From Treponema sp. UBA3649 (GTDB lineage Bacteria > Spirochaetota > Spirochaetia > Treponematales > Treponemataceae): 5,080 nt of DNA. Positions 1 through 5,080 of this stretch are shown one piece after another. The notes under the pieces were generated by a model. The model saw only the letters and a list, made by a program, of their open reading frames with translations. It did not search any database and was not told the origin of the DNA. Position numbers and translations under genes: made by a program. The stretch is taken from contig DFKI01000156.1 of assembly GCA_002373325.1 (NCBI GenBank), positions 2,982 to 8,061 on the forward strand. The letters are read 5' to 3'. Each line of letters begins with the position of its first letter. The first letter of the stretch is position 1.

Positions 1-6
1 AATCAG

Positions 7-58
7 GTGTCATTGCGTATAATCACTGTGTCATTGCGTATAATCACTGTGTCATTGC
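7..58. repeat. 21-bp tandem repeat, about 2.5 copies
   Basis: Three copies of the ten bases GTGTCATTGC lie at 7, 28 and 49, exactly 21 bp apart. The 11-bp spacers between them (17-27 and 38-48) are identical, so two full units and one partial unit are present. The third copy runs directly into the palindrome at 54-76 and supplies part of its left arm. The preceding AATCA at 1-5 resembles the end of another unit with a one-base shift, so the array may continue to the left. It is non-coding and lies downstream of rsfS. Each unit contains TATAAT (18-23, 39-44) on the plus strand, but no fitting -35 box was found. Confidence 0.9.
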
Positions 59-76
59 CGGGCTTGACCCGGCAAT
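54..76. repeat. Perfect palindrome, REP-like, downstream of rsfS
   Basis: The nine bases ATTGCCGGG (54-62) are followed by a 5-base loop and the exact reverse complement CCCGGCAAT (68-76). It begins 21 nt past the rsfS stop codon in the direction of transcription. It would fold into a stable GC-rich hairpin in RNA from either strand, but no T-run follows on either side, so it is not a classical intrinsic terminator. Short palindromes of the CATTGCCGGGCTTGACCCGGCAATC kind are found dispersed in many bacterial genomes, so a REP-type element that also protects or ends the rsfS mRNA is a reasonable inference. Confidence 0.75.
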
Positions 77-97
77 CTCTTCGCGTAAGGTAACACA

Positions 98-445
98 CTA
101 GCGGAGTTTTTTCCCTGCGTGCCAGAGTTTTTCCAGCTCGTAGAAATTTCTTGCCTCCTCCGACATGAGGTGGACGACTATGGTTCCCAAATCAATCAGA
201 TTCCAGTCCTCACCCTGCGGAGATTTTCTTACCGTGCGGTGGATTTCCAGTCCGTTTTCGCCGATGTATTCCTTTACCGACTTGCTGAGTCCCTGACAAT
301 GTGCGTTGCTGTTTACCGTGACTATGACAAAATAATCAGTCCAGCTGTTCAACTCCGAGACATCAAGGACACAGACATCTGTTCCCTTTCCGTCCTCCAT
401 GAGCGCGGCTATTTCAAGAGCCTTCTGTTCGTCTGTCTTTTCCAT
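98..445 (-). CDS. rsfS: Ribosomal silencing factor RsfS (DUF143/Iojap family)
   Basis: A complete 115-residue protein, the normal size for RsfS. RsfS binds ribosomal protein L14 on the 50S subunit and blocks joining with the 30S subunit, lowering translation in starvation or stationary phase. Family signatures are visible: LNSWTDYFVIVT (residues 32-43), the GEDWNLIDLGTIVVHLM block (78-94) and the C-terminal ARNFYELEKLW (98-108). The ATG start has a clear GGGAGG site six bases upstream, and the stop is TAG. It lies 35 bp after the LCP-like gene and is the last gene of the block. It belongs with nadD and yqeK, which sit beside rsfS in many bacteria. Nothing in the sequence looks broken. The family call is very secure, while the physiological role is carried over from the family. 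Confidence 0.96.
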   Translation of the reverse strand: MEKTDEQKALEIAALMEDGKGTDVCVLDVSELNSWTDYFVIVTVNSNAHCQGLSKSVKEYIGENGLEIHRTVRKSPQGEDWNLIDLGTIVVHLMSEEARNFYELEKLWHAGKKLR

Positions 446-480
446 TCTATACCTCCCGTATTTTTTCTGTTTTAGAATTT

Positions 481-1812
481 TTAGTCATGCCCCATCTCCG
501 ACGCATCGATTTCCACATCCCCGCTGTCAGACTCTGGAGCTGCCTCCTCAATCTCGGAAGAGGAAGTCTCTGGATTCGGATTCACATATCCACCCTGAAC
601 GTAACGTCCATCCCAGTCCTTGCCTAAAATGAGAGTAAAGTCCGCGCTGGAAATTTCAGTCGCTCCACTAGGCGGCCTGTGCTCCAAATTCTTGCAGTTT
701 ATGAAGTTTGCGAGCGATTTCAGGGCCTCGGTCGTGGGTGACTGCATGTGGTTTATGATTACCGTATGCTCGTAGTCGTTTCTGTCAGCGTCGGACGGCG
801 GAAGAATGTCGTAGTTTCCAAGTCCCCGGAGAAGGGTAGATGCGTTTGAAGCGGCTCCCTGCACCAAAGTACCGTTGCGCACCTCAACCACATAGCGGTA
901 ATTCGTTCCTCCTTCGTTTATAAGGCTCTCAATCGAGTTGTCTACGATGTTCTTTATGAAATCACCGTTGTAGTAGGGGAAAAGGAGCGTCTGGTTCGTT
1001 GACGGAAGAGTACGGAGACTTCCCTGCAGCGTGTTCGGAGCGAGCCTGTCATTTTCCGTGTTGATGTTCGAAAGATGCTCCAAAAGCCTGTAAAGAATTT
1101 TCTGAGATGATGACGTCTTGATTTTCTCCGCGTAAAGTGGAAAATTCCTCCTTTCAAGAAGAACGTTCCTCTGCTCATGGAATGCCGTGAGAAGGGAAAC
1201 CACCGCAGTCTGCCTTCTGTCCATGACATCGGAGTCCTCCTCATCCCCAAGCCTGTAGCTCATGTATGTCTGAATCTTGTCGCCGTCCAGAATCACCGAG
1301 CCACCAGGAAGAAGCCATCTTTTTCCGGTGTCCGAAATCACGTCCACTCCGTTCGCCACGAAAAGCTTCATTCCTCCGAGCAAGTCCGTGAGCCGTCCAA
1401 AATCCTCCAGGCTGATTTCGAGCGTAAAGGCGATTGATTTTCCCAAAAGCTTTCCAACTTCCTTCGCATACGCGTCAATCCCGCATTCCCTGTAAACTGC
1501 GTCAATCCGGTCCGTTCGTCCTTCTTTTCCCGATGAGTCCGTCAGGCTGTTGTAGATGTCACCCGTGTTTCCCGGAATGTTGAAAAGTGCCACCTTCTGC
1601 GTCTTCGGATAATAAAAAATCACGTCCGTGGCAAGCGCGTTCTGTTCTCCGTCCGAAATCACAAGGAGCGTCTTTATGACCTCGGTGTCTTTCAGACTGT
1701 CAGATTCCGGATCCGAGCCCAACGAGACCGCAATGAAAACACCGGCGGCAATGATGACCGCAAGAATCAGCACCAGAAAAACAACGCCCTTTTTATCACT
1801 AGAAACTCTCAT
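481..1812 (-). CDS. Membrane-anchored LCP (LytR-CpsA-Psr)-like protein with LytR_C domain, atypical active site
   Basis: A 443-residue protein. Residues 1-8 are short and basic, 9-31 form one transmembrane segment, and the rest should lie outside the membrane. Residues 45-211 resemble an LCP domain: DVIFYYPKTQKVALFNIP (63-80), RIDAVY (102-107), LLGGMKLFV (144-152), LDGDKIQTYMSYR (175-187) and SDVMDRRQ (194-201). Residues 305-400 match a LytR_C domain (VVEVRNGT near 308-315, ending FTLILGKDWDGR). The tail 411-443 is acidic and Ser/Glu-rich. LCP enzymes move lipid-linked polymers onto peptidoglycan, but the usual IPRDT motif reads IPGNT (79-83), and the DxxRxxRQ motif is shortened, so catalysis is doubtful. 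The start chosen is the ATG at 1812, with a GGTGGTG stretch eight bases upstream. An in-frame TTG at 1830 would add six residues (MGGVYK) and is less likely. The gene lies 64 bp after yqeK, separated by a hairpin. Confidence 0.82.
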   Translation of the reverse strand: MRVSSDKKGVVFLVLILAVIIAAGVFIAVSLGSDPESDSLKDTEVIKTLLVISDGEQNALATDVIFYYPKTQKVALFNIPGNTGDIYNSLTDSSGKEGRTDRIDAVYRECGIDAYAKEVGKLLGKSIAFTLEISLEDFGRLTDLLGGMKLFVANGVDVISDTGKRWLLPGGSVILDGDKIQTYMSYRLGDEEDSDVMDRRQTAVVSLLTAFHEQRNVLLERRNFPLYAEKIKTSSSQKILYRLLEHLSNINTENDRLAPNTLQGSLRTLPSTNQTLLFPYYNGDFIKNIVDNSIESLINEGGTNYRYVVEVRNGTLVQGAASNASTLLRGLGNYDILPPSDADRNDYEHTVIINHMQSPTTEALKSLANFINCKNLEHRPPSGATEISSADFTLILGKDWDGRYVQGGYVNPNPETSSSEIEEAAPESDSGDVEIDASEMGHD

Positions 1813-1842
1813 TTTATAAACACCACCCAATTAAGACTAGGC

Positions 1843-1872
1843 AACCTCTAAAAATCGAAGTTTTTAAAGGTT
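1843..1872 (-). other. Long AT-rich hairpin between yqeK and the LCP-like gene
   Basis: Two 12-base arms (1843-1854 and 1861-1872) flank a 6-base loop. In minus-strand RNA the arms pair completely with a single G-U wobble (AACCUUUAAAAA with UUUUUAGAGGUU). In plus-strand RNA the same position would be a C-A mismatch, so the structure suits transcription of this operon. A further two G-C pairs follow beyond one mismatch. It starts four bases after the yqeK stop codon. No T-run follows the 3' arm. It could be an mRNA processing or stability element, a weak terminator, or a dispersed repeat. Confidence 0.7.
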
Positions 1873-1876
1873 CCCG

Positions 1877-2464
1877 CTATTCATCCACGTTCTCAAGGAG
1901 CCACTTTTTGAATTTGTATGTCTCCTCAGCCACGTTGTATCCGCGCGAGACCAGATAGCTGATATTCTCCTCCACCACGGCAAGGACCATCCGGTTCAAG
2001 CTCATTGAAAAGAGATTTTTCAGATATTCCTCCGACGACTGCGGACGTCCCGGCTCAATTTTATCTGCAGCGAAGATTATTTTGGCGAGCGGACACAAAT
2101 CGGCTCCACCGAAAGTATGCCTTGCGACTGCCTCCAGAATTTCCTTGTCCTGAACTCCGAAATCACGTCTTAGCAAAACTGCCGCGGCACGACCATGCAA
2201 AAGCGACGGTTTTTTACGCTCAGTCCCGGAGATTGGATTTCCGTCCTTGGAAGCAAGTGAAATCTGCGTCTCGTCATCGAGATCCTTGCACATGTCGTGG
2301 GCCATCCCAGCAAAATACGCCTTGTCACCGTCCCCACCGTATATTCCGCACATCCTCCGGGCTGTTTCCGCCACCCGCATGGAATGTTCGAATCTGGAGA
2401 TTTTTTCGGCTCCCATGGCATATTTACGAACCTTCTCAAAGGTCTCGCTGTCTATCGCTTCCAT
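1877..2464 (-). CDS. yqeK: YqeK-type HD-domain hydrolase (symmetrical Ap4A hydrolase)
   Basis: A complete 195-residue protein of the usual YqeK length. Members of this family cut diadenosine tetraphosphate (Ap4A) into two ADP using a di-iron HD-domain centre. The metal ligands are visible in order: H27 (FEHSMRVAETA), H56-D57 (AGMAHDMCKDL), H90 (LLHGRAAAV), H116 (AVARHTFGG) and D134 (IIFAADKIEPGR). The ATG start has a GAAGG four bases upstream, inside the end of nadD. The first 29 bp overlap nadD in a different frame, which suggests translational coupling. The nadD-yqeK pairing is conserved in many bacteria, and in some the two are fused. All expected ligands are present, so an active enzyme is likely. 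The substrate is inferred from characterised family members. Confidence 0.93.
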   Translation of the reverse strand: MEAIDSETFEKVRKYAMGAEKISRFEHSMRVAETARRMCGIYGGDGDKAYFAGMAHDMCKDLDDETQISLASKDGNPISGTERKKPSLLHGRAAAVLLRRDFGVQDKEILEAVARHTFGGADLCPLAKIIFAADKIEPGRPQSSEEYLKNLFSMSLNRMVLAVVEENISYLVSRGYNVAEETYKFKKWLLENVDE

Positions 2465-3128
2465 ATAACCTTCTTTCTATAATATAACCGAAAACCGCAG
2501 AAGGTACAAGATACCTGAAAGCCCTTCCTTCTGAGATTCTCGTCCTAATTTCCGTGGAACTTAGCACCAGCTCCGGATTTTTCACCGAAAGAGCGTTCCT
2601 GAAAAGAGGATTCGCCGAAACATCAAAAATCACTTTCCCGGATGAGTCCCTTGTCGCATGAGGAACCGAGCCGTATCCCCCTGAATGTGAGTTTTCGTGC
2701 CCGGATGAGGATTCCACCTGCGGACGTAGAGCCAGAATCAGGTCGCATTTTTGGGAAAGCTCCTCGGCCCTGTACCAAAGAGGAAAGCCCGGAATCAGGT
2801 CGTCCCCCATCACAAGACCGATTTTTCCATCAATCTGGCCCGCATATTTTTTTTCCAGATAACATATCGTGTCGAATGTATAGGAAACACCGCCCCGGTC
2901 AATCTCACAGGATTCCGCCATGAATCTCTCATCATCCCCACATGCGAGCCGTACCATCTCAAGACGGTCTTTTGCCGAAATGGAATCCGCCATCTCCTTG
3001 TGCGGAGGTCTGAACGCAGGGACAAAAAGGAGCCTGTCATAACCCAAGGACGTGCAGACTTCATCAGCCAGAGCCAGATGCCCTATGTGCAGGGGATTGA
3101 ATGTGCCTCCAAGAACCGCGATTCTCAT
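2436..3128 (-). CDS. nadD: Nicotinate-nucleotide adenylyltransferase NadD
   Basis: A 230-residue cytoplasmic enzyme that joins ATP and nicotinate mononucleotide to give deamido-NAD in NAD synthesis. The nucleotidyltransferase signature GGTFNPLHIGHLALADE (residues 7-23) carries the HxGH motif (H14, H17). VPAFRPPHK (36-44), the GDD-W region (108-118) and the C-terminal SSTEIRTRISEGR (190-202), an ISSTxIR-type motif, complete the fold. The protein is about 30 residues longer than many NadD enzymes: residues 137-166 are a hydrophilic stretch rich in Ser, Gly and His between the strand ending LALRP and the strand VIFDVS. The ATG start lies 3 bp after the obg stop. A GGGGAG stretch 13 bases upstream is rather far, so coupling to obg translation is likely. 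The 3' end overlaps yqeK by 29 bp. Confidence 0.95.
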   Translation of the reverse strand: MRIAVLGGTFNPLHIGHLALADEVCTSLGYDRLLFVPAFRPPHKEMADSISAKDRLEMVRLACGDDERFMAESCEIDRGGVSYTFDTICYLEKKYAGQIDGKIGLVMGDDLIPGFPLWYRAEELSQKCDLILALRPQVESSSGHENSHSGGYGSVPHATRDSSGKVIFDVSANPLFRNALSVKNPELVLSSTEIRTRISEGRAFRYLVPSAVFGYIIERRLYGSDRQRDL

Positions 3129-3131
3129 ATT

Positions 3132-4253
3132 TTACGCTTCGCTCCCCGGAAACTGCACTTCCATGGAATCATCCACCGAGCGACCTTCCATGAAAGATTT
3201 CTTTTTGATTTCCGAATTCTGCTCCGAAAGCGATTTCTGCCCGTTCTCCATTTTTTCAACCATCTCGACTATGGCCTTCCTTACCGGAGTTATGTTTGTC
3301 CTTTCTGCGACCGAAAGAGCAAGAACCGAAACATCCGGCTCCTCCTCCCTGATTTTTCTTCTCACTTCTTCTGCCCGTTCTGCGGCTCCCTCAATGTCAA
3401 TCTTGTTGCAGAGCACAATCCTTGGTTTTTCTAGAAGTCCGCCTCCGAAACTTTCCAACTCTTTTAGAAGCGACTTGTATGCCGTAAGACAAGAGTCATC
3501 GGAACAGTCAATCATAAAAAGAAGTCCGGCTGTGCGTGAGATGTGCTTCAAAAATCTGATTCCCAATCCCGCGCCCTCGGATGCTCCCTCGATGATTCCC
3601 GGAATGTCTGCTATGATTAAATCAGTGTCCTGGTCCACATGCAGCACTCCCAGATTCGGAACCTTCGTCGTAAAAGGGTAGGGTGCGATTTTAGGCCGGG
3701 CATTTGTAAAAAGGTCAAGCAAACTTGATTTTCCTGCGTTCGGAAATCCTACAAGTCCCACATCCGCCATGATTGAAAGCTCCACCTTCAAATCCCTTTC
3801 CACCCCGGGTTTTCCTGGATGAGCGTAGCGCGGTGCCTGATTTGTGCTCGATTTGAAATGCACGTTGCCCCATCCTCCTTTTCCGCCCTCAAGAAAAAGA
3901 AATTCCTCGTTCTCGCTTTCCGTCGTAAAATCATGAATGAGCTCGCCTGTCTCCGCGTCACGGATTGTAGTCCCCGGTGGAACTGGAATAATCACATCAT
4001 CGCCGTCCTTTCCGTAACGGTTCCATCCCTGACCGTCGCCCCCGTTCTTCGCCTTGAAAATGGGATGATAGCGGAGGTGTGAGAGTGTGCGCAGATTACG
4101 CTTTACGCAAAAAATAACGTTGCCGCCCCTGCCACCGTCTCCGCCGTTCGGTCCACCGTTCGGAATATACTTTTCCCGACGGAACGAAATGCATCCGTTT
4201 CCTCCCTTTCCCGAGATTACCTTAATGTTCGCCTCGTCTGCAAATTGAATCAT
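3132..4253 (-). CDS. obg: GTPase Obg (CgtA), 50S ribosome assembly
   Basis: A 373-residue Obg GTPase, which binds the 50S subunit late in assembly and is linked to (p)ppGpp and growth control. The N-terminal glycine-rich Obg fold spans residues 1-158 (GKGGNGCISFRREKYIPNGG at 15-34, GGKGGWGNVHF at 123-133). The G domain follows: G1 GFPNAGKSS (169-177), G2 with TT at 195-196, G3 DIPG (216-219) with GASEGAGLG to 231, G4 NKID (283-286), and a G5 region near ALSVAE (312-317). The C-terminal tail (about 335-373) is short, charged and Ser-rich, with no OCT or TGS domain seen. The start is the ATG at 4253, with GGAGG five bases upstream and the family's usual MxxFxDEAxIxV beginning. The frame stays open to an ATG at 4322, but those extra 23 residues are encoded by the terminator hairpin and are not expected in the protein. 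Confidence 0.96.
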   Translation of the reverse strand: MIQFADEANIKVISGKGGNGCISFRREKYIPNGGPNGGDGGRGGNVIFCVKRNLRTLSHLRYHPIFKAKNGGDGQGWNRYGKDGDDVIIPVPPGTTIRDAETGELIHDFTTESENEEFLFLEGGKGGWGNVHFKSSTNQAPRYAHPGKPGVERDLKVELSIMADVGLVGFPNAGKSSLLDLFTNARPKIAPYPFTTKVPNLGVLHVDQDTDLIIADIPGIIEGASEGAGLGIRFLKHISRTAGLLFMIDCSDDSCLTAYKSLLKELESFGGGLLEKPRIVLCNKIDIEGAAERAEEVRRKIREEEPDVSVLALSVAERTNITPVRKAIVEMVEKMENGQKSLSEQNSEIKKKSFMEGRSVDDSMEVQFPGSEA

Positions 4254-4258
4254 AGCGA

Positions 4259-4263
4259 CCTCC
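4259..4263 (-). promoter_or_regulatory. Ribosome binding site that fixes the obg start
   Basis: The minus strand reads GGAGG here, five bases before the ATG at 4253. It settles the start against the in-frame ATGs at 4265 (which overlaps this site) and 4322. It lies only about nine bases beyond the T-run of the terminator, so a terminated transcript would end just before it. Confidence 0.85.
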
Positions 4264-4272
4264 ATCCGAAAT

Positions 4273-4310
4273 AAAAAAATGCCCAGCATGATCCGAGTCA
4301 CACTGAGCAT
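4273..4310 (-). terminator. Intrinsic terminator or attenuator between rpmA and obg
   Basis: In minus-strand RNA, AUGCUCAG (4310-4303) pairs with CUGGGCAU (4286-4279), with one G-U pair. The stem continues inward with UGUGA and UCAUG (two wobbles, three standard pairs), giving about 13 pairs around a 6-base loop. A run of seven T follows at 4279-4273, with further T beyond one A. This is the classic shape of a factor-independent terminator. It would end or dampen the rplU-prp-rpmA transcript. Because the obg ribosome binding site follows at once, obg must be reached by read-through or from a promoter upstream of the hairpin. Confidence 0.75.
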
Positions 4311-4348
4311 CGTGAAATCCATAGAGCACTCTAAAACTTGTTCAGAAA

Positions 4349-4379
4349 TGCGGAAACTGTTTATTTGCTTTCTTCCGCA
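4349..4379 (-). other. Inverted repeat spanning the rpmA stop codon
   Basis: Seven-base arms (4349-4355 and 4373-4379, TGCGGAA and TTCCGCA) surround a 17-base loop containing the rpmA stop codon. Only three T follow on the transcribed strand, so it is not a terminator by itself. It could be a weak stem in the rpmA mRNA or chance. Confidence 0.35.
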
Positions 4380-4627
4380 ACAGGCTCAATAGAAACATAT
4401 TTGCGGTTCTTGCGCTCTCCATAGACAACCTTTCCGTTCTCAATGGCATAGAGTGTATCGTCACCGCCACGCTTTACATTGTCACCCGGATGAATGCGTG
4501 TTCCGCGCTGTCTAACAAGGATAGAACCTGCGCTGACCAGCTCTCCACCGTATCTTTTTACGCCCAATCTTTTGGCATTGGAATCGCGTCCGTTCTTGGC
4601 ACCGCTACCACCTTTACTACGTCCCAT
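4361..4627 (-). CDS. rpmA: Large-subunit ribosomal protein L27 (bL27), without leader peptide
   Basis: A complete 88-residue L27, which sits near the peptidyl transferase centre with its N-terminal arm reaching toward the tRNA ends. Family signatures are GRSKGGSGAKNGRDSNAKRL (residues 2-21), AGSILVRQRGTRIHPGDNV (33-51) and GDDTLYA (55-61). The last has Asp at 57 where many bacteria have His. The ATG has GGAGG six bases upstream. The protein starts directly with the mature-type arm (MGRSKGG). It lacks the short extension ending in a Phe-Phe-Ala-type site that Firmicute L27 proteins carry. Going upstream in frame, only ten codons precede a TAA and none is ATG, GTG or TTG, so a longer form is not available. 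It follows the Prp-type protease gene by 30 bp. Confidence 0.97.
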   Translation of the reverse strand: MGRSKGGSGAKNGRDSNAKRLGVKRYGGELVSAGSILVRQRGTRIHPGDNVKRGGDDTLYAIENGKVVYGERKNRKYVSIEPVAEESK

Positions 4628-4633
4628 TTTAAT

Positions 4634-4638
4634 CCTCC
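4634..4638 (-). promoter_or_regulatory. Ribosome binding site that fixes the rpmA start
   Basis: The minus strand reads GGAGG, six bases before the rpmA ATG at 4627. This near-ideal site supports translation beginning at MGRSKGG and rules out a leader-bearing L27, because the site itself lies within the only possible upstream extension. Confidence 0.85.
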
Positions 4639-4657
4639 ACTGGAAAGACCAGTTTGT

Positions 4658-4996
4658 TTATTCGGTAATTTCTCGCAACTGCACGTACTCAGGATATTCT
4701 TCGGAAAGCATTCTCATGCCAATCCTTAAAAAATCCGCCGTGCATTTCAACCGCTCTGTCAAAGCGGAAGACGGATGTTCAATTTCCACGGAAAATGCGA
4801 GTTTCCCCCGCGATGAAACATCCGACAGAAGATTCAGTCCCTCGCTTTCGTCAAGGAGCTCCATTGCAGTCCTCAGCAGATGTGATTCCGCCGCACAGAC
4901 AATATCGCGTCCCCGAACATCCAAGCCCGCATGACCGCTTGCAGAACAACTTTTCAGCGCTCCGAAACTGTCACACACCAAAAGAACTGAAGTCAC
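4658..4996 (-). CDS. prp: Prp-type (YsxB/DUF464) ribosomal-processing cysteine protease
   Basis: A complete 112-residue protein, the usual Prp size. Prp in Firmicutes removes the N-terminal extension of L27 before or during ribosome assembly. The catalytic pair is present: His22 in SGHAG and Cys34 in GRDIVCAAESHLL. The C-terminal part SEEYPEYVQL also fits the family (YPxYV). It starts at GTG (4996), with AAGG seven bases upstream across the end of rplU. It lies 9 bp after rplU and 30 bp before rpmA, the standard position of prp between L21 and L27. The neighbouring L27 has no cleavable leader, so its substrate here is unclear: it may process another protein or have a non-proteolytic role in L27 handling. 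The family call is firm and the function is inferred. Confidence 0.88.
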   Translation of the reverse strand: MTSVLLVCDSFGALKSCSASGHAGLDVRGRDIVCAAESHLLRTAMELLDESEGLNLLSDVSSRGKLAFSVEIEHPSSALTERLKCTADFLRIGMRMLSEEYPEYVQLREITE

Positions 4997-5005
4997 GGAA
5001 GAACC

Positions 5006-5080
5006 TTATGCCTCGATTTCCTTTACAGTCACCTTGGTATACTGCTCGCGATGACCGATGAGGCGGTGATAGTCCTTCTT
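5006..5080 (-). CDS. rplU: Large-subunit ribosomal protein L21 (bL21), C-terminal part only
   Basis: Only the last 24 codons and a TAA stop are in the window; the gene continues past the right edge. The translation KKDYHRLIGHREQYTKVTVK followed by EIEA matches the conserved L21 C-terminus (lysine-rich, then GHR-x-x-YT-x-V). L21 binds 23S rRNA in the 50S subunit. Its position before prp and rpmA is the canonical order. The shared promoter of this operon must lie outside the window. The GAGGCATAAGG around its stop codon also supplies the ribosome binding site for prp. Confidence 0.9.
   Translation of the reverse strand, partial: KKDYHRLIGHREQYTKVTVKEIEA

Noticed and set aside
18..44. Two TATAAT boxes in the 21-bp repeat as real promoters
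   Set aside because: No -35-like sequence stands 16-18 bp upstream of either copy, and both boxes simply recur with the repeat unit.
64..91. Plus-strand promoter (TTGACC then TAAGGT, 16-bp spacing) directed antisense into rsfS
   Set aside because: The -35-like bases are part of the palindrome loop and arm, and the -10-like box matches only three of six consensus bases.
1..97. CRISPR array at the left edge
   Set aside because: The repeat period is 21 bp with identical spacers; a CRISPR array has longer repeats and unique spacers of about 30 bp.
1813..1830. TTG start for the LCP-like gene at 1830
   Set aside because: No ribosome binding site lies at a suitable distance before the TTG. The ATG at 1812 has a GGTGGTG stretch eight bases upstream and gives a normal short basic N-terminus before the membrane segment.
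2005..2487. Plus-strand 160-codon frame opposite yqeK
   Set aside because: It is antisense to an HD-domain protein with all metal ligands in place. The translated protein is rich in Arg, Pro and His with no recognisable family.
2751..3681. Long plus-strand open frames (up to 227 codons) opposite nadD and obg
   Set aside because: They lie antisense to two securely identified genes, their translations show no domain or sensible composition, and no ribosome binding site or promoter was evident. They are shadows of the codon use on the other strand.
4254..4322. N-terminal extension of Obg from an ATG at 4322
   Set aside because: The 23 extra residues are encoded by the terminator hairpin. The Obg family begins at the MIQFADEA position, which has its own GGAGG.
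4322..4333. Short dyad TAGAG-CA-CTCTA upstream of obg as an operator
   Set aside because: Arms of only five bases, with no promoter identified beside it; expected by chance in this length of AT-rich intergenic DNA.

Overview
The window carries seven complete genes and one partial gene, all on the minus strand. It looks like a bacterial housekeeping block from a spirochaete, most likely a Treponema-type organism. That assignment is an inference from two things: the gene order L21 - Prp-type protease - L27 - Obg - NadD - YqeK - LCP/LytR-like protein - RsfS, and the treponeme-like L27 sequence (GGSG.KNGRDSN, ASP-ASP-THR instead of the common ASP-HIS-THR). No rRNA or other species-level marker is present, so the genus is not proven.

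Layout in the direction of transcription (right to left). The 3' end of rplU (L21) enters at the right edge. Nine bases later comes a small cysteine protease of the Prp/YsxB family with a GTG start, then rpmA (L27) with a strong GGAGG site. A gap of about 100 bp between rpmA and obg holds a good intrinsic terminator that ends right before the obg ribosome binding site. Next come obg (GTPase), nadD (NaMN adenylyltransferase) 3 bp later, and yqeK (HD-domain Ap4A hydrolase) overlapping nadD by 29 bp. A 64-bp gap with a long AT-rich hairpin separates yqeK from a membrane-anchored LCP/LytR_C protein with a degraded active-site motif. The last gene is rsfS (ribosomal silencing factor). The left 97 bp is non-coding and contains a perfect palindrome (REP-like) fused to 21-bp tandem repeats.

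Functionally the cluster joins large-subunit proteins (L21, L27), a 50S assembly GTPase (Obg), an anti-association factor for the 50S subunit (RsfS), and nucleotide metabolism (NadD making NaAD, YqeK removing Ap4A). The envelope gene in the middle is the odd member. No mobile element, CRISPR array, tRNA or foreign-looking island is visible. The most notable points are an apparently intact Prp protease beside an L27 that has no cleavable leader, an LCP-like protein lacking the usual Arg-Asp motif, the terminator placed tightly before obg, and the repeat structure at the left edge.
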